64,000 nt of DNA from Lachnospiraceae bacterium (GCA_029067085.1 JAIEFE010000015.1:305633-369632); one strand, 5' to 3'. Positions 14,480-24,616 are shown, counted from the stretch's first letter. The notes: generated by a model not told the origin, from the letters alone. Numbers and translations are program-made.

Positions 14480-16072
14480 CTAACCGTGTATGATGACCTT
14501 TCCTTCGATCACGCCCTTATCGGCAGAATACTTCATAAAGCAGGTATTTCTGTCGAGCGTCATCCGCTCGGCATTGATACCGATGACCACATTGCGGTAA
14601 ATATTGCCATCCACCTTGATAAAAGCGTCTCTGCCCTCCTCCATGGTAGTCTCCAGCGCTTCCCGCTCTTTCCCCACTTTGTCAAGCTCCGCAAAATACT
14701 CATCCTTTAAGCTGTTCCACTCAAGAAGGCTCGCCTCTGTTGCCCGGGAAGTATTTGCTCCCCGCATACGCTTCTCACGCAGTGCCTCCGTCATGGTGTC
14801 CACCAGCTTGGAGAGCTTCTCCTTGATCTCCGACTCGCGCCGTCGCGCCGCCAAAAGTCTGTCGAAGGATTCCGGCTCATACCCACAGTGCAGAACGGTT
14901 TTTAATTCCACATCGTTTCCGGCCGTAATGACCTCGATACTCTTTAAAGCGTGGGTATAACCGCCGATGATAGCGCCCTTCTTTCCCGTGGTGATCACCT
15001 TATCCTTGGCGTTCACCTGTGCGTTTAGGATGACATTTGACTGCACCACACCGCCTGCTTCCACCGCGGTATTCTCAATAAACTCCGCGTAGACGTTTCC
15101 TCTGGCTGATATCTTGCCGCCGCCCTGAATGCCGCGTGACAATAACACGTCACCGCCTGCATACAGTGTCGCCGCACCTGTAGTGCCATGAATCTCTATG
15201 TTTCGTCCGGCGCGGATGACGACGCCGCCCTCCACGTTGCCGTTGATGATAACATCACCGAAAAACTCTATCTTTCCGATGATCGCATCCACATCTCCCA
15301 TGATCTCATGAACATTCTGAATGTCGATCTTGCCGTCTTTGACTTCTATCTTGCCGTCGCTATCGGCATAGTAAACCTCATTTTCCCTGATGATCCCCTT
15401 ACCGCGCATGGGAGGCAGGTCTCTCACCGGATCAGCCTTCATCACGCCGCCAAGCACTGTATAGCCGTTCTCCCCCTGTACCGCGTAGTGGTAGATTGCC
15501 ACCTTATCACCCTTGTGCACATTCTGCAGGGCGTTCATGCTGGAGTAATCCACCGAGCCGTCCTCTCTGACCTTGGGGGCGCCGTGCTCCTCCGGGGAAA
15601 ACAGATACTCAAAATATCCGTCTGTCCCGGGCTTGGTCTGAGCTCCTCTGGCTACCAGAATCTCTCTGTCATAAATCCTTTTTTTGATCATGGCCGACAG
15701 GTTGGAGCTGTGAAATCCTTTGACGACGCCGTGCTTCTCCAAATAGCTTTCCAGTTCCCGCTTCGTATAGGTCTGCTCCTCCTTCGGCGGTGCGAGGTAG
15801 AGCCACGCAGCCATCTCATCTTCGTCTACTCTGAGATAAGTGCCTTCTGCCAGATTCGTCTCGACCAACGGGCGCCGCTCCTCCGCTCCGGCCTCTCTGA
15901 CCGCCGCTGCTGACGTTCCCGGAACTGTCGGCTCCTGCGGTGTCTCTTTCTGTGCCGTTGAGGCTGGCTGCGCTGCAGCGGCCTGAGGGGGCTGCGCGCC
16001 TAATCCCTGCGCTTTGGCCATAGCTGCTTTCAGTTTTTCGAGCTGCTCCGCAGATAGGTTGATCTCTGCCAC
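14480..16072 (-). CDS. FapA/DUF342-family protein
   Basis: 530 residues from a GTG at 16072, eight bases after AGGAGG; another GTG three codons upstream sits inside the ribosome site. An Ala/Gln/Pro-rich linker occupies residues 25-60. The FapA core is a right-handed beta-helix with repeated short turns (DVIINGNVEGGVVIRAGRNIEI, AGGDVLLSRGIQGGGKISARG), then a coiled coil and a C-terminal return. FapA proteins are linked to flagellar assembly or polar localisation, but no flagellar gene is nearby, so the role here is open. First gene of the run toward folC. Confidence 0.85.
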   Translation of the reverse strand: MAEINLSAEQLEKLKAAMAKAQGLGAQPPQAAAAQPASTAQKETPQEPTVPGTSAAAVREAGAEERRPLVETNLAEGTYLRVDEDEMAAWLYLAPPKEEQTYTKRELESYLEKHGVVKGFHSSNLSAMIKKRIYDREILVARGAQTKPGTDGYFEYLFSPEEHGAPKVREDGSVDYSSMNALQNVHKGDKVAIYHYAVQGENGYTVLGGVMKADPVRDLPPMRGKGIIRENEVYYADSDGKIEVKDGKIDIQNVHEIMGDVDAIIGKIEFFGDVIINGNVEGGVVIRAGRNIEIHGTTGAATLYAGGDVLLSRGIQGGGKISARGNVYAEFIENTAVEAGGVVQSNVILNAQVNAKDKVITTGKKGAIIGGYTHALKSIEVITAGNDVELKTVLHCGYEPESFDRLLAARRRESEIKEKLSKLVDTMTEALREKRMRGANTSRATEASLLEWNSLKDEYFAELDKVGKEREALETTMEEGRDAFIKVDGNIYRNVVIGINAERMTLDRNTCFMKYSADKGVIEGKVIIHG

Positions 16073-16099
16073 GTGACTCACCTCCTTTCCTCAATTTAT

Positions 16100-16128
16100 A
16101 TTATGATATGGATATCATATATTTTCAA
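16100..16128 (-). promoter_or_regulatory. Promoter of the FapA-like gene
   Basis: TTGAAA (16123-16128), 17-bp spacer, CATAAT (16100-16105). The palindrome TATGATAT-GG-ATATCATA (16102-16119) covers the spacer and could be an operator. Confidence 0.5.
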
Positions 16129-16202
16129 AATATTTCCCTTATATATAACTGTACACCAAATCGACCGATATTTCCAGTAGTAATTGGTTTTTTTTATACA
16201 GT

Positions 16203-18899
16203 TCAGCCAAGCTGTGCAAGCCGCTCTTCCACCTGCTCCTTCATCTGGGTATACTTCGTAAGTTTTTCCCGTTCCTCTGCGATTTTTGCCTCAGGCGCCT
16301 TGGAGATAAATCTCTCGTTGCCGAGCATTCCCTGCACTCTGGCAAGTTCTCCCTCCAGACGTTTCTGCTCCTTCTTAAGCCGCTCGATCTCCTGGGCGAT
16401 GTCCACCAGCTCTTCGAAAGGGATATACACCGTAGCATTCGGAATCACCACAGATACGGCGCTGTCATCAATGCCGCTCCTGTCTTTCTGCACGGTCACA
16501 GAAGATGCTGCCGCCAGAGCCGTGAAGAACTGTCTGCCCTCCTCGAAGATCCGCTGAACTCCCTCATCCTCACTGACCACATATACAGCCGCCTTTTTGC
16601 CTGGCGCCACGTTCATCTGTGTCCTCACATTACGGATGCCGCGCACCGCCTCTTTCATCAGCTCAATGGTGTTTTCTTCCTGCACATAGCACCTGTCTTC
16701 ACGGAAAACAGGCCACTGAGAAACCATGATGGACTCCTCTTTTGTCTGCAAAGTACAGAAAATCTCCTCTGTGATAAAAGGCATATAAGGATGCAGGAGC
16801 TTCAAAGCATCGATCAGCACATTCTGCAGTGTCCACAAAGCCGCCCTCTTTCCTTCCTCTTCACCTGCTTCCGTGCTGTAAAGGCGAGGCTTCACCATCT
16901 CAATGTACCAGTCACAGAACTCATCCCAGATAAAGTCATAGACTTTCTGCACCGCGATCCCCAGCTCGAAGCTGTCCATATTGTCAGTCACATCCTGAAC
17001 CAAGGTGTTTAATTTGGAGAGGATCCATTTATCCACAGGGTACAGGCTGTCTTTGATCTCTTCATAGGAAGTCTCCCAGCTGCGCTTTCCGGTTTTTTCC
17101 TCCTCCTGATCCATATTCATCATAATGAAGCGGGAAGCGTTCCACACCTTATTGGCAAAGTTTCGGCTGGCCTCCACTCTCTCATAGTAGAAACGCATAT
17201 CGTTTCCGGGCGCATTGCCGGTGATCAGCGTAAGCCGCAGGGCATCCGCTCCGTACTTGTCAATGATCTCAAGCGGGTCGATGCCGTTGCCTAAAGATTT
17301 ACTCATCTTCCGTCCCTGAGAATCCCGCACCAGACCGTGGAAGAGCACTGTCTTAAAGGGCTTCTCCCCCATCTGCTCATAACCCGAAAAGATCATGCGG
17401 ATGACCCAGAAAAAGATGATATCATAGCCAGTCACCAGCACATCTGTGGGATAGAAATAATCCAGATCCTCCGTCCGTTCAGGCCACCCCAGTGTGGAAA
17501 AAGGCCACAGCGCCGAGGAAAACCATGTGTCCAGCGTGTCGGGATCCTGGGTAAAATGTGTCTCCCCGCACTTGGGGCAGACTCCGGGCGTTTCCTTTGA
17601 TACCACGATCTCCCCGCACTTGTCGCAGTAGTAAGCGGGAATGCGATGTCCCCACCAGAGCTGGCGGCTGATGCACCAGTCACGGATATTGTCCGTCCAA
17701 TTATAGTAAATCTTCTCCATGCGCTCGGGGATCAGCCTGATCTCATGCTTCTTCACTGCTTCCACGGCCGGCTTGATCAGCTCGTCCATCTTCACGAACC
17801 ACTGCTGCTTGATCATGGGCTCAATGGTTGTCCCGCAGCGGTCATGGGTTCCCACATTATGAGAGTAATCCTCGATGCGTACCAGAAGTCCCTCACCCTC
17901 AAGTTCCTCCACGATCCGTTTTCTCGCCTCGTAGCGATCCAGGCCTTCGTACTTGCCGCCGTTTGCGTTGATGGTGGCGTCATCGTTCATAATGTTGATC
18001 TCGGGCAGGTTATGCCGCTTTCCCACCTCGAAATCGTTAGGGTCGTGGGCGGGCGTGATCTTCACAACACCAGTCCCGAACTCCATATCTACATATTCAT
18101 CCTCCACCACAGGAATCGCTTTGTTCACAATAGGAAGCCATACCTGTCTTCCTTTCAGATAGGTATACCTTTCATCGTTAGGGTTCACCGCCACCGCCGT
18201 ATCGCCCAGCATCGTCTCGGGACGGGTGGTCGCAAACTCCAGAAACTCCGTCTTACTAGGCTGACCGTTCTGGTCAACCAAAGGATATTTGATATGCCAG
18301 AAATGACCCGCCTGCTCCTCGTACTCCACCTCCGCGTCGGAAATGGAGGTATTGCACACCGGGCACCAGTTGATGATGCGGCTGCCCTTATAGATCCAGC
18401 CTTTCTCGTGCATCTTCACAAACACTTCCGTAACTGCCTGATTGCAGCCATCGTCCATGGTAAAGCGCTCCCTGTCCCAGTCACAGGAGGAGCCAAGCTT
18501 TTTCAGCTGGGAGACAATACGCCCGCCGTACTCCTTTTTCCAATCCCAGGCACGCTCAAGAAAGCCCTCTCTGCCCAGATCCTCCTTGTCGATGCCCTCC
18601 TCTTTCAGCTTCTCGATGATCTTCACCTCAGTAGCAATGGAGGCATGATCCGTGCCCGGCTGCCAGAGGGCATTGTAACCCTGCATCCTCTTATAACGGA
18701 TCAGAATATCCTGCATGGTATTGTCCAGAGCATGCCCCATATGAAGCTGCCCCGTGATATTCGGCGGCGGGATCACGATGGTAAACGGTGTTTTCGTCCG
18801 GTCCACCTCCGCATGGAAGTATTTCTTTTCCATCCACTTCTGGTATAGTCTGTCTTCTATGCCCTTGGGGTCATAGGTTTTTGCCAGTTCTCTGCTCAT
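16203..18899 (-). CDS. valS: Valine--tRNA ligase
   Basis: 898 residues from the ATG at 18899, preceded by AAGGAGG; the frame opens further upstream into the T-box leader. Class I signatures: HIGH-type [18 protein letters not shown] near residue 45 and KMSKS in [10 protein letters not shown]. Zinc-binding Cys pairs occur in CDKCGEIV and CPKCGETH, and the editing domain contains [17 protein letters not shown]. The C-terminus is the usual coiled coil. The enzyme charges tRNA-Val and edits threonine. Expression is controlled by the T-box just upstream. Confidence 0.97.
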   Translation of the reverse strand: MSRELAKTYDPKGIEDRLYQKWMEKKYFHAEVDRTKTPFTIVIPPPNITGQLHMGHALDNTMQDILIRYKRMQGYNALWQPGTDHASIATEVKIIEKLKEEGIDKEDLGREGFLERAWDWKKEYGGRIVSQLKKLGSSCDWDRERFTMDDGCNQAVTEVFVKMHEKGWIYKGSRIINWCPVCNTSISDAEVEYEEQAGHFWHIKYPLVDQNGQPSKTEFLEFATTRPETMLGDTAVAVNPNDERYTYLKGRQVWLPIVNKAIPVVEDEYVDMEFGTGVVKITPAHDPNDFEVGKRHNLPEINIMNDDATINANGGKYEGLDRYEARKRIVEELEGEGLLVRIEDYSHNVGTHDRCGTTIEPMIKQQWFVKMDELIKPAVEAVKKHEIRLIPERMEKIYYNWTDNIRDWCISRQLWWGHRIPAYYCDKCGEIVVSKETPGVCPKCGETHFTQDPDTLDTWFSSALWPFSTLGWPERTEDLDYFYPTDVLVTGYDIIFFWVIRMIFSGYEQMGEKPFKTVLFHGLVRDSQGRKMSKSLGNGIDPLEIIDKYGADALRLTLITGNAPGNDMRFYYERVEASRNFANKVWNASRFIMMNMDQEEEKTGKRSWETSYEEIKDSLYPVDKWILSKLNTLVQDVTDNMDSFELGIAVQKVYDFIWDEFCDWYIEMVKPRLYSTEAGEEEGKRAALWTLQNVLIDALKLLHPYMPFITEEIFCTLQTKEESIMVSQWPVFREDRCYVQEENTIELMKEAVRGIRNVRTQMNVAPGKKAAVYVVSEDEGVQRIFEEGRQFFTALAAASSVTVQKDRSGIDDSAVSVVIPNATVYIPFEELVDIAQEIERLKKEQKRLEGELARVQGMLGNERFISKAPEAKIAEEREKLTKYTQMKEQVEERLAQLG

Positions 18900-18924
18900 G
18901 TTCTGTCTCCTCCTTATTTTAAAA

Positions 18925-19212
18925 ATATGAAACGCCCCTTGCCAGTTTCCTGGCAAAGGGCGCGAATGCGCGGTACCACCTTCATTTTTCACTCAGCAAT
19001 GCCAAAACTTCCGGCATCCGATCCGATAACGGGGATCAGGCGGGAGACGCTTACAGGGACTTTCACAAAATTTCCGAAAAAGCTTTCTGCGCTCCGGCTC
19101 AAAAGCCACGTTCCACAATCCCGTTCCGAAGGAAACTCTCAGCATCTGCTTCCTCTCTCTGGCGGCGGTACCTGTGTACTCCTCTCTGTCTTTGCCTTTT
19201 TATATACTTCTC
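18925..19212 (-). promoter_or_regulatory. T-box riboswitch controlling valS
   Basis: The minus-strand leader contains GGTGGTACCGCG (18969-18980), the T-box sequence that pairs with uncharged tRNA, then the terminator stem CGCCCTTTGCCAG / CTGGCAAGGGGCG (18933-18962) with a T-rich tail. An AGTA element and an AGAGAG loop lie near the 5' end as in stem I. GTG within GAACGTGGC is a candidate Val specifier. Uncharged tRNA-Val should favour readthrough. Confidence 0.92.
18933..18962 (-). terminator. T-box terminator hairpin before valS
   Basis: Thirteen-base arms with a GAAA loop and one wobble, followed by TTTCATATTTTT. The competing antiterminator uses the GGTGGTACCGCG segment. Confidence 0.88.
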
Positions 19213-19217
19213 ACATT

Positions 19218-19246
19218 ACTATAGTAAAACACGACGCTTTTGTCAA
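19218..19246 (-). promoter_or_regulatory. Promoter of the valS T-box transcript
   Basis: TTGACA (19241-19246), 17-bp spacer, TATAGT (19218-19223). Confidence 0.8.
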
Positions 19247-19286
19247 TTCCTCTTTTCATTTTCGCTTGGTGCAGGCAGTAGTGCCC

Positions 19287-21311
19287 TCACGACACCTGCT
19301 CCTCCTTCAACACCTCCAAAAATGCCTCCACCAGCTGCGGGTCAAACTGCGTTCCCGCACAGCGGCGCAGTTCCGCCTCGGCATCCTCCTCGTTCATGGC
19401 TTTGTGGTAAGGTCTGTCATGCACCATCACATCGTGGGAGTCCACTATCGTAATAATGCGGGATAACAGGGGGATTTCCTCACCCGCAAGGCCTCCCGGA
19501 TACCCGCCGCCATCCCATCTTTCATGGTGGTGCAGGATATACTGACCAATAGGCTGCAGCTCCTTCGACGCGCTGGCGATCCGATATCCTTTCTCCGTGT
19601 GGGTCTTCATCACTTCCCACTCCTCCGCCGTCAGCTTTCCCGGCTTTAGCAGGATGGCATGGGGAATCGCGATCTTGCCGATATCATGAAGCACAGCCAG
19701 AAGTGCAAGCTTGCCGAGATCTCCGTCCGAAAGGCGCATGGCTCTGCCCAGCCTGATCGCCATCTCTCTGGTGCGCTCCACATGTTCCTCCGTCTCATAG
19801 TCACTCTCCGTGAGCGTCTGCGTCAGAGAATCGAGCAGGGAACTCTTCTGGGAAGACTGATTCATCAGCTTCTTGGTACTCATACTATCGCCGGCTTCTT
19901 TAAGAGCTTCGTCCAGACTCTTCGCCTCATCACGGATCACAGCGATCCCGTATTCGATATCCGTGCTGATTCCGGTATCATTTGCCTGACGATACTGTTC
20001 CTTGATATTTTCAAAAAGACGTTCTGCATACTCCTGTTCCACTTCCGGAAAGGCAGCTGCCATGTCCCCGTCCGCAAGTCTTGCAAGGATGGCCGTCTGC
20101 GGCAGATTTTCCCGCAGAAGATCAGCCGCCTGCCGCAAAAGCTCATTGCCTTTCTTCCAGCCGTAGACATCGTTTACCAGACCGATGCCGTTGGTATTGC
20201 AGACAACTACCGTCACAGGATAAACCCGCTTTGCCAGAACCTTGTCCATCTCGGTATAAAAACTGTTTTTTGAGTAGAGCTGAGTCAACATATCCCTCTC
20301 AGTCTCCATATTTTTCATGACGAGGAGATGCCCGATGCTCTTCCCCTTCTCGTCCTTTAAACATGTAAAATCACATTGGTACGTCCGTGCGCCAACATTC
20401 CCCGGATTTTCCCACGCAAACCGCTGATTCGTGTTTGTATTCCGCAGTTCCACAAAGGACCCGATCTGCAAAAAGTCAAGCAGACTGAGCCTTGTCTCGT
20501 GATTATCCAATACAGGAAAGAGATCTCGCATATCCTTGTTCGTATCCGCAACGTATCCCTCATAATCAAAGAGGATCATCGGCGTGCCCAGGTATTCCAA
20601 AATCATTTTGCGGGTGGTATTGAGCATCCCCTTGGAGGAATAATCAAAAGCATTCCTGTAAAACAGCAGACAGATAAACCCATAGACCGGCACCGACACG
20701 TCTATGGCGATTTTCAGCCAGCCGGTCATATACAAGACGGTGAGAATGCCGATCGCACAGAGTGCCAGAAAAGTATTTTTGTATCTGCTCCTGTAGATTT
20801 TCGGAATGCTGAGCGTTTTATAAAGCAACACAAAGAGCATCACTGCCACCAGCAGATAAACAAGTGCCAGATGCAGGCTAAATACCGGCTCCGATTCATA
20901 CATATACCGAATAGCGTAAATGCTTTCGGCATGATATTGATAACGCAGTATCAGTTCGTGAAAAACATTGACGATCAGGACCGCCGAATCAACAAAGATC
21001 AAAAAAACAACAGCACATACAAAGAGCTTCCTCCTGTGTGCCTTTAGAATTCTGATCTGTGTAAATTCCACCATATAATAGACCATGAAAAGTACCAGAA
21101 AATCCAGACAAACAAAGTAAACACTGGTGGTGAGGGAGGCTGCAAAATAAGTGTGCGCACCGATTCTCGCAAGATAGGCAAGGTTCACCGCGCCGGCAAA
21201 CAGAAACATGGTCCCCGTCACAAACGCCATGTGCGTTTTTCTTTTATAGGTAATAACGGTCATGACAAAAGCTATAAGAGCTGCCAGACCACAGACAGCA
21301 TAATACCACAT
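19287..21311 (-). CDS. Membrane sensor with PAS, degenerate GGDEF and HD-GYP domains
   Basis: 674 residues from the ATG at 21311, seven bases after GGGGGAG; a GTG 14 codons upstream has no ribosome site. Seven N-terminal membrane helices precede a PAS-like region. The GGDEF-like domain reads RLADGDMAAAF, so the catalytic motif is lost. The C-terminal HD-GYP domain is intact: HDIGKIAIPHAILLKPGKLT and HHHERWDGGGYPGGL. HD-GYP enzymes hydrolyse cyclic di-GMP or related dinucleotides, so the protein most likely senses a membrane or intracellular signal and degrades the messenger. It stands alone between valS and the ECF gene. Confidence 0.88.
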   Translation of the reverse strand: MWYYAVCGLAALIAFVMTVITYKRKTHMAFVTGTMFLFAGAVNLAYLARIGAHTYFAASLTTSVYFVCLDFLVLFMVYYMVEFTQIRILKAHRRKLFVCAVVFLIFVDSAVLIVNVFHELILRYQYHAESIYAIRYMYESEPVFSLHLALVYLLVAVMLFVLLYKTLSIPKIYRSRYKNTFLALCAIGILTVLYMTGWLKIAIDVSVPVYGFICLLFYRNAFDYSSKGMLNTTRKMILEYLGTPMILFDYEGYVADTNKDMRDLFPVLDNHETRLSLLDFLQIGSFVELRNTNTNQRFAWENPGNVGARTYQCDFTCLKDEKGKSIGHLLVMKNMETERDMLTQLYSKNSFYTEMDKVLAKRVYPVTVVVCNTNGIGLVNDVYGWKKGNELLRQAADLLRENLPQTAILARLADGDMAAAFPEVEQEYAERLFENIKEQYRQANDTGISTDIEYGIAVIRDEAKSLDEALKEAGDSMSTKKLMNQSSQKSSLLDSLTQTLTESDYETEEHVERTREMAIRLGRAMRLSDGDLGKLALLAVLHDIGKIAIPHAILLKPGKLTAEEWEVMKTHTEKGYRIASASKELQPIGQYILHHHERWDGGGYPGGLAGEEIPLLSRIITIVDSHDVMVHDRPYHKAMNEEDAEAELRRCAGTQFDPQLVEAFLEVLKEEQVS

Positions 21312-21474
21312 TAAAAAGCTCCCCCGTTGCACAATTTCTTCATTTCTTGTCACATATAAACTTTATTGTAACATATTTCTTCTTTTTTCTAAACTGTTTC
21401 ACCACTGTGAATAACTACAAACTTCACTTTCCGATTTTGTTCTTTTTGCTATCTGGTATGGTTAAAAATTCTTG

Positions 21475-21499
21475 TTTTGGTACTTTTATAATGCCAAAA
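21475..21499. promoter_or_regulatory. Candidate operator upstream of the ECF S-component
   Basis: TTTTGGTA and TGCCAAAA arms flank a centre that contains TATAAT, 55 bases before the start codon. No clear -35 is present. A repressor site for an uptake gene is plausible. Confidence 0.4.
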
Positions 21500-21554
21500 T
21501 AGTGATATGATGACAAAAAACAAAGAAATGCATGCGTTTTGGAAAGGAAAAAAC

Positions 21555-22136
21555 ATGAAAAACGAGAAGTTATTGAAAATAGTATTCACCGGCATCTTCG
21601 CCGCATTATCCTATGTGGTCTTCACCTATTTGCAGATCAAGCTTCCCCTGCCGGGCGGTGATGCGGTCTCCATCCATCTGGGAAATGCGGTCTGCGTTCT
21701 GGGTGCACTGCTTCTGGGCGGTGTATACGGAGGACTGGGCGGCGCCATCGGTATGACCATAGGCGATCTCTTCGATCCCGTCTACGTGGTCTATGCCCCA
21801 AAGACCTTTTTCCTGAAATTCTGCATCGGGCTGATCACCGGGCTGACAGCGCATAAGATCGCCCATATCAGCACCGAAACAGACAGCCGAAAGGTTTTTC
21901 GCTGGAGCCTTATCGCAGCTGTCGGCGGTCTGTTGTTCAATGTGATCTTTGATCCGCTGATCGGCTACTTCTATAAACTGCTGATCCTGGGAAAGCCTGC
22001 GGCGGAGCTGACGGTGGCCTGGAATATTTCCATTACCGCCCTCAACGCCGTGACCTCCACGATCGTATCCGTGATGGTGTACATGGCGCTGCGGCCGGCG
22101 CTCAAAAAGTCGGGACTGTTCTTCACCATATCATGA
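21555..22136 (+). CDS. ECF transporter S component (vitamin-type uptake)
   Basis: 193 residues from the ATG at 21555, which follows GGAAAGGA; an in-frame ATG 16 codons upstream has no ribosome site. Five to six membrane helices. The N-terminal LLKIVFTGIFAALSYVVFTYLQI and the Gly-rich AVCVLGALLLGGVYGGLGGAIGMTIGDLF are typical of substrate-binding S components that dock on the shared EcfA/A'/T energy module. No EcfAT genes are present here. Substrate cannot be fixed from sequence; HMP, pyridoxal-type or other vitamins are possible. Isolated plus-strand gene with its own terminator. Confidence 0.8.
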   Translation: MKNEKLLKIVFTGIFAALSYVVFTYLQIKLPLPGGDAVSIHLGNAVCVLGALLLGGVYGGLGGAIGMTIGDLFDPVYVVYAPKTFFLKFCIGLITGLTAHKIAHISTETDSRKVFRWSLIAAVGGLLFNVIFDPLIGYFYKLLILGKPAAELTVAWNISITALNAVTSTIVSVMVYMALRPALKKSGLFFTIS

Positions 22137-22142
22137 TCTCAA

Positions 22143-22178
22143 AAGAGGGTGGTTTACATAATGCAAAACCACCCTCTT
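22143..22178. terminator. Bidirectional terminator between the ECF gene and pspC
   Basis: Thirteen-base stem AAGAGGGTGGTTT / AAACCACCCTCTT with T-rich flanks on both strands, between convergent genes. Confidence 0.85.
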
Positions 22179-22189
22179 CTTTATACTGC

Positions 22190-22399
22190 CTATCCTACGA
22201 TATCATTATCCTCCGGTATTACCACCGCCGCAACAAAGTAGAGCAGCAGTCCCATACCGACACTGGCCAGAGAGCAAAGTGCCCAGATCAGACGCACCAG
22301 CGTGGGATCCATGTTCAGATACTCCCCGATGCCCCCGCAGACTCCACATATCATCCTGTTTGTACGGGAGCGCATAATTCTCTTTGATCCATTATCCAT
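22190..22399 (-). CDS. PspC-domain membrane protein
   Basis: 69 residues. The PspC core is visible as MICGVCGGIGEYLNMDPTLVRLIWALCSL followed by a membrane helix and VVIPED. PspC proteins act in envelope stress responses. It is the last gene of a padR-DUF1700-DUF4097-pspC operon, the arrangement often seen for envelope-stress modules in Firmicutes. Small and intact, with AGGAGG-like sequence before the ATG at 22399. Confidence 0.88.
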   Translation of the reverse strand: MDNGSKRIMRSRTNRMICGVCGGIGEYLNMDPTLVRLIWALCSLASVGMGLLLYFVAAVVIPEDNDIVG

Positions 22400-22445
22400 C
22401 TTTTTTTCCTCCTATATCTTTCTTTTCTGTGTAAAGTATAATCCA

Positions 22446-23441
22446 TTACTCCTCAAAGGCTATTGTTACATTCCCCATACTGCATTCTATCTCAAAAACG
22501 CTCTCCCGTCCAGAGTTCCATTCCCGGGATCCGGAAAAACCGCCGATTGATTTGTTGCTGACTTTTACATTACCCATATTGCATTCCACATCGTAAGCGT
22601 GATCGTCCTCGCTGCCCGCAAGCCGCATATCCACACTGCCCATGCCGCAGTCAACAGACAGATCCCCTGTGATTTCTCCCTCGATCCTGGCATTTCCCAT
22701 GCCAATCTTCAGCTTCATATCTTCTGTGACAAAAACACCCTCCAGTTTATACTCTCCCGCTCCGCCATCGAGCGTCAGTTCTTCGGCTTCCAGCTGCTGC
22801 GTTCTGATCTTTCCCGCTCCCAGATTCAGACGCACCTCTCTGCCCGAGATCTTCTCCATGCTGCACTCTCCCGCGCCCACATCCAAGCTTAAGTCTTCCG
22901 CCAAAAGAGTGCCGCCCTCTAGCTTTCCCGCGCCGATCATCACATCCGCCTCTCTAAACTGAAAGCCTGCCGGGAGGCTCAGATACACCTTATCGCTCGT
23001 TTCCGCTATCCTCTTCGTCCGGCCTGCATTCCTAAGGCGCAGAGTGGACCCGTCTACCAGATAGTAATAACGCAGTGTATTCCCCTCCACGGAGACATAG
23101 ATCTGATCATCCGCAGACTCCTGCAGATACAGGGTACAGGCTCCCAGCTCCACATCGAGTTCTTTGAAGGAAGAGGCGAGATAACTGACGCTTTCTTCAT
23201 CCCCGATCCGCAGATACCGTTCCTTCTCCCAATCCTTTCCAAACTCGCTCTCCTTATCGCCAAATCCAATCGACCAATGCCGGCCGTCTCCCCGGAAAAA
23301 AACAAACGGAATACCTGTCAGGTCCTGAATCCCGTTAAGCTGCCTGTAACCTCCGAGCAGCCAGCAGACTCCGCTGATCACGAAACCGATGATCAGCAGA
23401 ACAAGCGCCGTCATCAAGCAGCCTCTCATAAATTTATTCAT
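22446..23441 (-). CDS. DUF4097-type beta-strand repeat protein, membrane anchored
   Basis: 331 residues. One N-terminal membrane helix (LMTALVLLIIGFVISGVCWLL) anchors a long extracytoplasmic region of short repeats of the type GAGxxxxxxL and MGNxxV (LSLDVGAGECSMEK, LKIGMGNARIEGE, VECNMGNVKVSN). This is the DUF4097 repeat pattern, a beta-helix related to LiaF/YvlB-type stress proteins. The start overlaps the DUF1700 stop by four bases (ATGA), so translation is coupled. Role in envelope-stress sensing is inferred. Confidence 0.85.
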   Translation of the reverse strand: MNKFMRGCLMTALVLLIIGFVISGVCWLLGGYRQLNGIQDLTGIPFVFFRGDGRHWSIGFGDKESEFGKDWEKERYLRIGDEESVSYLASSFKELDVELGACTLYLQESADDQIYVSVEGNTLRYYYLVDGSTLRLRNAGRTKRIAETSDKVYLSLPAGFQFREADVMIGAGKLEGGTLLAEDLSLDVGAGECSMEKISGREVRLNLGAGKIRTQQLEAEELTLDGGAGEYKLEGVFVTEDMKLKIGMGNARIEGEITGDLSVDCGMGSVDMRLAGSEDDHAYDVECNMGNVKVSNKSIGGFSGSREWNSGRESVFEIECSMGNVTIAFEE

Positions 23442-24178
23442 GCCTTTGCTCCTCCTCTATGAAATAATCTGCTGCAAAGATTTACACATCCCCTAAACAA
23501 AGCGGGAATCACACTGCCGACCATCCACACCATCAGGCAGGTAAAGAGCAGTCCCAGAGATGTCAGGATCAGTCCGACGCCCACCAGAGACAATCCCGCA
23601 AGCGGCGCACCAAAGATTGCCGCGATTCCGCCTATGACGAGGCAGACGCCAACCACCGAAAACACCACGCCCACCGCCAAAAAGGCAAAGAACAGGCCAA
23701 GCATTCCCCCGAAAAGCCCGATCACACATCCGAGAAGTCCACCCAGAATGCCGATCCAGACAGGGGAAGTCAAAACCAGCAATATCGCCATGAGGGCGAT
23801 CTGCCCGCCCGACATGGATTTCCCGGGCTGTCCGCCCGGGTTCCCTCCAAAAGTGCCTTCCTTCGCACCATCCTGTGTGCCGCCCTGTCGTTCGTCCTGT
23901 TTCCAATCGGTTGACATAATCTGGTTTTTATCTCTCCGCTCATACCCTTGAAATCCGGCCTCCGTAAACTCTCCGCCGTTTCCACCGTCCGTAAGTCCTG
24001 CCTTGATCGTCCTGGCAAGCTCCTCCGGGGTACCCAGAGAGGCGATGACACCCGCCTCATTTCCCACACCGGCGTCGTCAAGGTAATCGTTATAATACTG
24101 TAACGCTTCCTCCCGCTCCGCAGGCGGCACATCCTGCAGAAGATCCGAGAGCCTCCTCATAAATTCTGCTCTATCCAT
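23438..24178 (-). CDS. DUF1700 (HAAS-domain) membrane protein
   Basis: 246 residues. The N-terminal HAAS signature is MDRAEFMRRLSDLLQDVPPAEREEALQYYNDYLDDAG with LGTPEELARTIKAGL. A Gly/Gln-rich linker follows, then four hydrophobic segments. Such proteins are usually encoded directly after PadR regulators and are thought to modulate or be controlled by them. GGAGG precedes the start, and it overlaps padR by eight bases and the DUF4097 gene by four. Confidence 0.88.
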   Translation of the reverse strand: MDRAEFMRRLSDLLQDVPPAEREEALQYYNDYLDDAGVGNEAGVIASLGTPEELARTIKAGLTDGGNGGEFTEAGFQGYERRDKNQIMSTDWKQDERQGGTQDGAKEGTFGGNPGGQPGKSMSGGQIALMAILLVLTSPVWIGILGGLLGCVIGLFGGMLGLFFAFLAVGVVFSVVGVCLVIGGIAAIFGAPLAGLSLVGVGLILTSLGLLFTCLMVWMVGSVIPALFRGCVNLCSRLFHRGGAKA

Positions 24179-24509
24179 TCGTCACTTCCCTCCTTATGTC
24201 TCCCTCAAAAATGCTGTTCAGCTTGGCCGAATACCGATACCATTCACTGATGTAGAGATTCAGCTGTGCCCGTCCTTTCTCGGTGATCCTGTAGTAACGC
24301 CTGTTGCGTCCCGCACACTCCATATCGTAGATTTCCAGACATTCATCCTTCTGAAGCCTTCTGAGCACCGGGTACAGGGTAGACTCTGAAATCTCGATGA
24401 CCAGCCGCACTTCCTGCGTGATCTTATAGCCGTAGGTTCCTTCCTGCTCATGGGAGACTACCGCCAGCACGATCGCATCCAGCAGTGCCGCACCTGTGTT
24501 AAAAACCAT
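24171..24509 (-). CDS. PadR-family transcriptional repressor
   Basis: 112 residues from the ATG at 24509, eight bases after AAAGGAG; an upstream ATG at 24545 has no site. Winged helix with TYGYKITQEV, the recognition region ESTLYPVLRRLQKDECLEIYD and the wing NRRYYRITEKGRAQL. Short PadR of the kind that pairs with DUF1700/DUF4097/PspC genes and represses its own operon. Large AT-rich palindromes at the promoter fit its binding site. Confidence 0.92.
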   Translation of the reverse strand: MVFNTGAALLDAIVLAVVSHEQEGTYGYKITQEVRLVIEISESTLYPVLRRLQKDECLEIYDMECAGRNRRYYRITEKGRAQLNLYISEWYRYSAKLNSIFEGDIRREVTNG

Positions 24510-24616
24510 GCAAATGACTCCTTTCTTCCTTTTTACATACTTCATACATCATCCTTTTCAGGAGTTATCCTCCCTTCACTCACTTCTTTATTGGTGTATA
24601 ATATTATTTACTCATG

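Noticed and set aside
17646-18848. 400-codon open frame on the plus strand inside valS
   Set aside because: Antisense shadow of a clear valyl-tRNA synthetase; no ribosome site or recognisable motifs.
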